The notes below the pieces were generated by a model. It was not told the DNA's origin. It worked only from the letters and a program-made list of their open reading frames with translations, and made no database searches. Below are positions 31,278 through 36,259 of a stretch of DNA of 36,259 nt, one piece after another. Source of the stretch: an uncultured Clostridia bacterium (GTDB lineage: Bacteria > Bacillota > Clostridia > Oscillospirales > Acutalibacteraceae); assembly GCA_947593615.1 (NCBI GenBank), contig CANQDR010000024.1:1-36259 (forward strand), written 5' to 3'. The stretch's first letter is position 1, and each line of letters opens with the position of its first letter. The translations under genes were made by a program, and so were the position numbers.

Positions 31278-32621
31278 TTATTTTTCGCTGTCAGTGATGT
31301 TATTACAATACAAAATAACCTCTGTAACAAACATATCATCTATAAAAGACTGTGATAAATCACCCGAATATTTTTCAAGTGCATTTTTAACTATCGTAAG
31401 ACCTAAGCCGTGGGCTTGCTTGTCCTCCTTCGTTGTTTCAAGCGTCATTGTTTCATCAAAGGGATTGCTAAGAACAGAATTTTTTATTTTTATAAAAACA
31501 ATATTGTTGGAATAAGAAATTCGTACCAATACCAGGCGCATTCTTTCGTCATCTATTTTAAGACAGGCTTCAATTGCATTGTCAATCAGATTACCCAGAA
31601 TGGCACATATATCTGTCTGCTTTATTCGCGAATCGTTCGGATATGACGCGTTTACGTCCATATTTATATTGTTTCTTGCTGCGTCATTTACCTTAACATT
31701 TAAGACTGCGTCAACAATCTCTACCCCCGTATATGTTCTTACAAGCCTGTCCTTATTTATTTCTGTATATAACTCATCAAGATATTTTTCAGCGTTATCA
31801 TATTTTTTATTGTGTATAAGTCCCTGCAAAGTGAGAACGTGATTTCTGTAGTCATGCATATTCCTTGCGTTCGTCTTATACATTTCATTCAGACTAAGAT
31901 AGTTTTTTTCGAGAATATCTTTTTGGTATTCCGCCATTTTGTAATTGTTCCGCCGCTGTTTTTCATCGCTGTAGCGTTTTATAAAAATAATACTTGATAC
32001 TAAAAATACAATCATAAACAGCAATGAAACGATAATTGAATTTTTTGCAGTTGTAATATTGTCTGAAAAAATGCTTTCTAAGACAACATTCAGGCATACA
32101 TAATAAAGCACACTGCTGCAGTCAAGAAATATAAGCATCTTTGTTGAAAAGTCTTTTGCCTTATATTTAAAAAGTTTTGTAAAAATAAAATACAGCGATA
32201 CAAGCATAATTTTGGAAAATATTATAAAACTATTTCGTTCAAGACCCGTAGTTGTCAAAGCTGTTTCGGCAAAATTCTGAATAAAAAAGTATTCTGTAAT
32301 AAAAAGAATTAAAATATCAACTATGGTAATCGCGAGAAAGTACATAATTGAAATTGACATAAACTGTATAAATTTACCGCTGCAGAAAAGCTTTGCTGCA
32401 AATGCAGGAATAAATGATCCTATGATAAGCGTAAGAAAAGAGAACAGAGAAACAGTATTATTCATCCAGATTATAAAAGCAGCAACTGCAATTGCAACAA
32501 TTATCTTTATTCCTGTTTGTTTTAGCTTTCCGTATTTTTTACCGCATAGAAACTCTATTAAAGAAAGCAAAACTATCTCTTCGCAAATCGTTACTCCGGT
32601 TTCAATGCAAAAATTAATCAT
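31278..32621 (-). CDS. agrC: AgrC-like sensor histidine kinase
   Basis: A 447-residue HPK10-type kinase that should sense the cyclic peptide. The N-terminal ~215 residues form six or seven membrane helices. The H-box is MHDYRNHV (His ~256), the N-box GNLIDNAIEA and the G-box KEDKQAHGLGLTIVKNA, with no separate D/F boxes, as in AgrC. The ATG at 32621 is preferred over the TTG just before it, with GGAGGAAG 7 bp upstream. The start overlaps the end of agrA by 8 bp, so the pair is coupled. 174 bp carrying the agrBD promoter separate it from agrB. Confidence 0.93.
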   Translation of the reverse strand: MINFCIETGVTICEEIVLLSLIEFLCGKKYGKLKQTGIKIIVAIAVAAFIIWMNNTVSLFSFLTLIIGSFIPAFAAKLFCSGKFIQFMSISIMYFLAITIVDILILFITEYFFIQNFAETALTTTGLERNSFIIFSKIMLVSLYFIFTKLFKYKAKDFSTKMLIFLDCSSVLYYVCLNVVLESIFSDNITTAKNSIIVSLLFMIVFLVSSIIFIKRYSDEKQRRNNYKMAEYQKDILEKNYLSLNEMYKTNARNMHDYRNHVLTLQGLIHNKKYDNAEKYLDELYTEINKDRLVRTYTGVEIVDAVLNVKVNDAARNNINMDVNASYPNDSRIKQTDICAILGNLIDNAIEACLKIDDERMRLVLVRISYSNNIVFIKIKNSVLSNPFDETMTLETTKEDKQAHGLGLTIVKNALEKYSGDLSQSFIDDMFVTEVILYCNNITDSEK

Positions 32622-33342
32622 CAAACATCTTCCTCCCCCAAAATTCCAGAAGCTTTTTCTTTATTTCTGAATAGGATGAACGGCTTATTGCAAGTTTTTC
32701 GCCGTTTTTACATATCCAGTTATACTTGTCAACCCTCATCACATTCATCATATTGGCTATGCATCCGCGGTCTATAAAAATAAACTCATCGGAATTAAGC
32801 TCGCTGAATACAACCGAAAGCGGTTTGCGTATTTTAACGGGTTCCTCATTTTCACTGTGAATCACCGAGTTTTTGCCGTTTTTTGTAATATACAGTATAT
32901 CCTTATAAGGTATTTTTCCGCACAAATCATACCTTTTAACAAAATAACTCTGCTTGCTTTCTAAATTTATTATTTTTACAGCGTCCCCGACCGCACGCTC
33001 AAGTCTGTTTGCATCATCTTTCGGCACAAACCTGAAAATTTCAAGCTCATATCCGTCAATAGCATAATTAAGATATGACGTCAGAAATATTATCAGGCAG
33101 TTTTTATACATCTTTTTTGCCATTGCCGCAATTTCAAGCCCTGTCGTTCCGGGCATTTCAATGTCAAGGATAAGCAGGTCAAGCTGTCTGGACTCATCAA
33201 AATCAAAAAGCAGCTGATTGCTGTTGGTATATGTAGATATTTCATAAGCTATGTTTTTTTCTTTAAAGACCTTTTCTGTCTTTGCCTTTGCTGCCTCGAC
33301 TGCATCAGGCAAGTCATCGCATATAGCACAATGCAATACCAT
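32614..33342 (-). CDS. agrA: AgrA-like LytTR response regulator
   Basis: A 242-residue regulator. The receiver domain has CAICDD acidic residues, the phospho-acceptor Asp in LLILDIEMPG and the switch region IIFLTSYLNYAIDGYE. The LytTR DNA-binding domain spans about 135-235 (YITKNGKNSVIHS, FIFIDRGCIANMMNV, LAISRSSYSEIKK). The ATG at 33342 has AAAGGA 7 bp upstream; two earlier in-frame codons are too close to it. The gene order agrA-agrC-agrB-agrD is the reverse of S. aureus (agrBDCA). Its own promoter carries the same repeats, so positive autoregulation is likely. Confidence 0.92.
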   Translation of the reverse strand: MVLHCAICDDLPDAVEAAKAKTEKVFKEKNIAYEISTYTNSNQLLFDFDESRQLDLLILDIEMPGTTGLEIAAMAKKMYKNCLIIFLTSYLNYAIDGYELEIFRFVPKDDANRLERAVGDAVKIINLESKQSYFVKRYDLCGKIPYKDILYITKNGKNSVIHSENEEPVKIRKPLSVVFSELNSDEFIFIDRGCIANMMNVMRVDKYNWICKNGEKLAISRSSYSEIKKKLLEFWGRKMFDD

Positions 33343-33442
33343 TTTCATATCCTTTCCCCCCAAATACCCTTTATATATAAAATAATAACAATTTCTTATA
33401 TATAATACAAGCTACCAACTGTAATTTTTTAGTAATTTTTAA

Positions 33443-33505
33443 GTATATCATAATCCATGTATATTTTCTAAAAAGTCCGTAAATTTTTGTATTTTTGTCC
33501 TTTAA
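33443..33505 (-). promoter_or_regulatory. AgrA-type direct repeats and promoter of agrAC
   Basis: On the plus strand AGTCCGTAAAT (from 33474) and TTGTCCTTTAAT (from 33495) place GTCC at 33475 and 33497, again 22 bp apart. On the minus strand TATACT follows the inner box at 24 bp. The inner box (GGACTTT) is the most degenerate of the three sites. Confidence 0.55.
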
Positions 33506-33522
33506 TAAAAAGAAAAAATTTT

Positions 33523-33553
33523 AAGCCCTGTTTATTTTTCATAAACGGGGCTT
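33523..33553 (-). terminator. Terminator of leuCD
   Basis: 12-bp stem, AAGCCCTGTTTA (33523-33534) / TAAACGGGGCTT (33542-33553) with one G-U pair. On the minus strand a T-rich run follows. Confidence 0.8.
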
Positions 33554-33594
33554 TTGAATTACATAAGACAATAGTATTTTTATGTGGTTTTAAG

Positions 33595-34074
33595 TCACAT
33601 TATAGACTTAATTAGACCACCTTTTTTAATTATGTTCTGAATAAACTCAGGGAACGGCTCTGCATTATATGTTTTTCCGGTAGTCTCATTGGTAATTACA
33701 CCTGTATTGAAATCTACAGAAACAGTATCTCCGTCTTTAATGTCTGTGGCAGCTTCGTCACATTCAAGAATGGGCAATCCGATGTTGATTGCATTGCGAT
33801 AAAATATTCTTGCAAATGTTGAAGCAATAACGCAGGAAATTCCGCTTGCCTTTATGGCAATGGGTGCATGCTCACGCGAAGAGCCGCAACCGAAGTTCTT
33901 CTCTGCAACCATAATGTCGCCGTCCTTAACCTTGCTCACAAAATCTGCGTCAATATCCTCCATACAATGAGCCGCAAGCTCCTTGTGTGAGGCTGTGTTA
34001 AGATAACGAGCCGGAATAATAACGTCGGTATCTACATTATCGCCGAATTTATGTACTGTACCTTTAGCATTCAT
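33595..34074 (-). CDS. leuD: 3-isopropylmalate dehydratase small subunit
   Basis: A 159-residue subunit of isopropylmalate isomerase, which interconverts 2- and 3-isopropylmalate in leucine synthesis. [24 protein letters not shown] and [20 protein letters not shown] are the family signatures of the swivelling domain. The length is that of the short clostridial/archaeal-type LeuD. The start is supported by AAAGGTTAGG and lies 39 bp after leuC. Homoaconitase-type activity is possible in this subfamily, but the leuC partner makes leucine synthesis the likely role. Confidence 0.93.
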   Translation of the reverse strand: MNAKGTVHKFGDNVDTDVIIPARYLNTASHKELAAHCMEDIDADFVSKVKDGDIMVAEKNFGCGSSREHAPIAIKASGISCVIASTFARIFYRNAINIGLPILECDEAATDIKDGDTVSVDFNTGVITNETTGKTYNAEPFPEFIQNIIKKGGLIKSIM

Positions 34075-34113
34075 ATTAAGTACCTAACCTTTCTTTTTAT
34101 TTACAGCTTTCCA

Positions 34114-35379
34114 TTAAAGCTTTGCAGGGTCAGTGATGTATCCTGTTACTGCGCTTGCAGCCGCAACCGCAGGACTTGCAAGGTAAATTTCGCTGTCGAT
34201 ATGGCCCATTCTTCCTACAAAATTACGGTTTGTTGTAGATATCGCTCTCTCGCCTGCGGCAAGAATACCCATATGACCGCCCAGACAAGGACCGCAGGTC
34301 GGTGTTGAAACAACTGCTCCCGCCTCAACAAAAATATCAAATAGTCCTTCGTGCATTGCCTGAAGCCAAATCTGCTGAGTTCCGGGGAAAATTATACATC
34401 TTACATTCTTTGCAAGCTTTCTTCCTTTAAGAACAGAAGCCGCTACTCTTAAATCCGAAATTCTGCCGTTAGTGCATGAACCGATTACGCACTGGTCAAT
34501 CTTAATTTCTTTTTCTCCGATTTCATCAATCGTTTTTGTATTCTCAGGAAGATGCGGAAAAGCAACCGTTGACTTAAGTGTGCTCAAGTCAATTGTATAT
34601 TCCTCATCATACACCGCGTCTTCATCGGCTGTGTATTCTACGGGAGTTCCCTGATATCTTCCGTTGCAGTATTCACGGGTTATGTCGTCAACAGGGAAAA
34701 TGCCGTTCTTCGCGCCTGCTTCTATTGCCATATTTGCAATGCAAAGACGGTCGTCAATATTGAGATATTTTAAGCCTTCGCCGGAAAACTCCATTGACTT
34801 GTAGAGCGCACCGTCAACGCCGATCATACCGATAATATGAAGAATTACGTCCTTGCCGCTGACATAACCCTGAGGTTTTCCCACAAGGTTAAATTTGATT
34901 GCTGACGGCACCTTAAACCAAGCCTTGCCGCTTATCATACCTGCCGCCATATCTGTTGAACCCACGCCTGTTGAAAATGCGCCGAGTGCGCCATAGGTGC
35001 AGGTGTGCGAATCTGCGCCGATGCAAAGACATCCGGGGCCTACAAGTCCCTGTTCAGGAAGCAATGCGTGCTCGATTCCCATTTGTCCTACATCTTTATA
35101 ATTTTTTATATCATACTTATCGGCAAACGTTCTTACCTGCTTAACCTGAGTTGCCGCCTTAATATCCTTGTTAGGTGTAAAATGATCCATTATCATTGCA
35201 ATTTTTGTGTTATCAAATACCGAAGTTGCTCCGTTCTCTTCAAAAACATTGATTGCAACAGGAGATGTAACATCATTGCCGAGTACCATATCCAGCTTTG
35301 CCTCTATAAGCTGACCTGCCTTAACCTCATCAAGACCTGCGTGAGCCGCAAGAATTTTTTGTGACATAGTCATGCCCAT
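34114..35379 (-). CDS. leuC: 3-isopropylmalate dehydratase large subunit
   Basis: A 421-residue aconitase-fold subunit carrying a 4Fe-4S cluster. The cluster ligands are in VIGSCTNGR and [11 protein letters not shown] (Cys, and CxxC). [21 protein letters not shown] is another family block. Length and motifs fit the LeuC subfamily found with short LeuD proteins. AAGGAG lies 9 bp before the ATG. A small ACCGCA/TGCGGT hairpin (35411-35433) sits in the leader, but no T-box or leucine leader peptide is visible. leuA and leuB are not in this window. Confidence 0.94.
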   Translation of the reverse strand: MGMTMSQKILAAHAGLDEVKAGQLIEAKLDMVLGNDVTSPVAINVFEENGATSVFDNTKIAMIMDHFTPNKDIKAATQVKQVRTFADKYDIKNYKDVGQMGIEHALLPEQGLVGPGCLCIGADSHTCTYGALGAFSTGVGSTDMAAGMISGKAWFKVPSAIKFNLVGKPQGYVSGKDVILHIIGMIGVDGALYKSMEFSGEGLKYLNIDDRLCIANMAIEAGAKNGIFPVDDITREYCNGRYQGTPVEYTADEDAVYDEEYTIDLSTLKSTVAFPHLPENTKTIDEIGEKEIKIDQCVIGSCTNGRISDLRVAASVLKGRKLAKNVRCIIFPGTQQIWLQAMHEGLFDIFVEAGAVVSTPTCGPCLGGHMGILAAGERAISTTNRNFVGRMGHIDSEIYLASPAVAAASAVTGYITDPAKL

Positions 35380-35464
35380 ATTAAATCACTCCTTAAATTG
35401 TTTTATACATACCGCACGTCGGGTTTATGCGGTGACATCTTAATATTATTATTACATAAGGCAT

Positions 35465-35496
35465 AAAAAAAGATTGTAAAATAATTTACAATCTTT
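35465..35496 (-). terminator. Terminator upstream of leuC
   Basis: 12-bp stem AAAGATTGTAAA (35469-35480) / TTTACAATCTTT (35485-35496) with the T-run on the minus strand. It would stop transcripts arriving from the repeat region or act as a leader attenuator of leuCD. Confidence 0.6.
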
Positions 35497-35506
35497 AAAA
35501 TAAATT

Positions 35507-35590
35507 TTTACAGCGGCGTGACACCGCTCACAGCTCGTGCAGAAAGGTTTGGCAATTTAAAAACCTTAGTTGCCCGACCGTAAACTGTCA
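35507..35590 (-). repeat. Third copy of the two-hairpin repeat module
   Basis: Minus-strand AAGGTT-TTTAAATTGCCA-AACCTT followed by TGTGAGCGGTGTCACGCCGCT resembles the core of both window-end repeats (about 196-283 and 35939-36010). The inner stem is AGCGG/CCGCT here but AGCGA/TCGCT in the right copy, a compensatory change. Confidence 0.6.
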
Positions 35591-35629
35591 ATAAACCTTT
35601 TTGATACAGCAAAAAAGCTAAAAGTTTTC

Positions 35630-35782
35630 GCCCGCCTTTTACAAACGGCGGGGACGAGGGGCGGCGCCCCCGTCGCAGCCTGAAAGGCTGCGAAACTAAT
35701 TGATTTAAAAGCGCAGGAGGGGCGAAAAACAGTCCGGGGGACTGTTTTTCGGAGGGGAACCCTCGCCGGGGGTTCCCCTTAA
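35630..35782. repeat. GC-rich cluster of four hairpins
   Basis: Four successive palindromes: GACGaGGGGCG/GCCCCCGTC (about 35651-35674), CGCAGCCT/AGGCTGCG (about 35675-35693), AAAAACAGTCC/GGACTGTTTTT (about 35725-35749) and AGGGGAACCC/GGGTTCCCCT (about 35753-35779). Base composition is far above the surroundings. It resembles a dispersed non-coding repeat; the reading frame across 35508-35801 is unlikely to be a gene. Confidence 0.6.
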
Positions 35783-35881
35783 ACCTTGCACATTTATGCA
35801 TATTACCAAGAGAAAGATACTTTTTCTACATACTACGACACCGCAGAATATAAAGGAATTTCACTTTTCGGCACACTACGA

Positions 35882-36213
35882 CACCACAGAAAATACTGCG
35901 GTGCCTTTTTTGCTGTATGGGGAATTAGCCGGTAAAACTCGGGCAAAAAGGTTTCTAATTTGTCGAACCTTTTTGCCCGAATTGTGAGCGATATCATGTC
36001 GCTTTTTTTGTAAAAGATATGAAAAATAAAAATTTTAGGAAAATTGCGTATTATAATACAATTTTTTTAGTTTTTATAGGTATAGATGAAGGGATATATA
36101 AAAATTATGTCTTTGATTTAAAAATGACGCGAAAAATCCTCAAGTAAGCTAATTAATTTTCAAGGATTTTTCAGTTTTTCGCCCATAAAATAGTGCAGAT
36201 TATATTATTTTTT
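35882..36213. repeat. Right copy of the ~333-bp inverted repeat
   Basis: Reverse-complement partner of 1-334. It contains a perfect 15-bp stem, TCGGGCAAAAAGGTT (35939-35953) with AACCTTTTTGCCCGA (35966-35980), then AGCGA/TCGCT followed by T7, and the palindromic GTATTATAATAC. Its inner end is a CACCaCAG/CTGcGGTG hairpin with TTTTTT on the plus strand. Upstream, CTACGACACC occurs twice (about 35833 and 35875). Beyond 36213 the sequence is AT-rich with nothing recognisable. Confidence 0.85.
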
Positions 36214-36259
36214 ATGATTTATTTCGATGTTATTGTACAAATTTTCAAGTTTTTTGCTT

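Noticed and set aside
35380..35500. T-box or leucine leader peptide before leuC
   Set aside because: No TGGNACCGCG-type T-box sequence and no short Leu-rich reading frame; only a small ACCGCA hairpin and a terminator-like stem.
35508..35801. 97-codon minus-strand reading frame
   Set aside because: It runs through the GC-rich hairpin cluster, has no ribosome binding site, and its Pro/Arg-rich product follows the palindromes; a repeat-derived frame.
1..36259. Composite transposon or integrated element bounded by the inverted repeats
   Set aside because: No transposase, integrase or target duplication is visible, and the interior includes core genes (gltA, lexA, leuCD).
1..36259. CRISPR arrays, tRNA and rRNA genes
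   Set aside because: Scanned the intergenic stretches; no regularly spaced repeats, no cloverleaf with a TTCGA arm and no rRNA sequence found.

Overview
AT-rich chromosomal DNA of a Gram-positive, gut-type member of the Clostridia, most likely a Ruminococcus-like Oscillospirales bacterium. The assignment rests on strong AGGAGG-type ribosome binding sites, a CpXC-domain protein, a DUF6472-like mini-protein, a clostridial Agr quorum system, SipW/TasA-type surface proteins and a secreted starch-degrading GH13 enzyme. I see no tRNA, rRNA, CRISPR array, transposase or phage gene. Nearly everything is on the minus strand; only the CpXC gene and the MATE exporter are on the plus strand.

Layout. 1-334: a dispersed repeat whose inverted partner (35882-36213) lies near the other end of the window. 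349-8289: housekeeping and hypothetical genes: a coiled-coil protein behind a structured leader, CpXC, DUF1275, citrate synthase, secreted alpha-amylase, HAD phosphatase and a short MGMT-like protein. 8299-23228: a roughly 15-kb same-strand block that is the most unusual part of the window. It holds seven surface proteins, six with SipW/TasA-type N-termini, two SipW-type (Ser/His) signal peptidases, a membrane-anchored McrB-like AAA+ ATPase and a long cytoplasmic coiled-coil protein with a possible McrC/DUF2357-like head. One surface protein ends in a module resembling the starch-binding CBM26 family. 23648-29932: DUF6472, LOG-family hydrolase, MATE exporter, LexA, zinc-ribbon/LRR membrane protein, Mrp ATPase and a Thr/Glu-rich membrane protein. 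30070-33505: a complete agr locus (agrA, agrC, agrB and an agrD of only 42 codons). It has three copies of a 22-bp-spaced direct repeat upstream of matching -10 boxes; the third appears to drive a noncoding RNA of about 190 nt ending in a strong terminator, like RNAIII. 33595-35379: leuCD. 35500-36213: GC-rich hairpin repeats and the right inverted repeat.

How it may work together (inference). The surface block looks like a machine that exports and polymerises TasA/camelysin-like subunits. The two SipW enzymes would mature the subunits, and an ATPase plus a coiled-coil scaffold would act at the inner face of the membrane. The starch-binding module and the nearby amylase suggest that the fibre or coat attaches cells to starch granules. 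The agr locus could supply cell-density control, but its recognition repeats occur only at its own promoters and at the putative RNA, so any link to the surface block would go through that RNA or genes outside the window.
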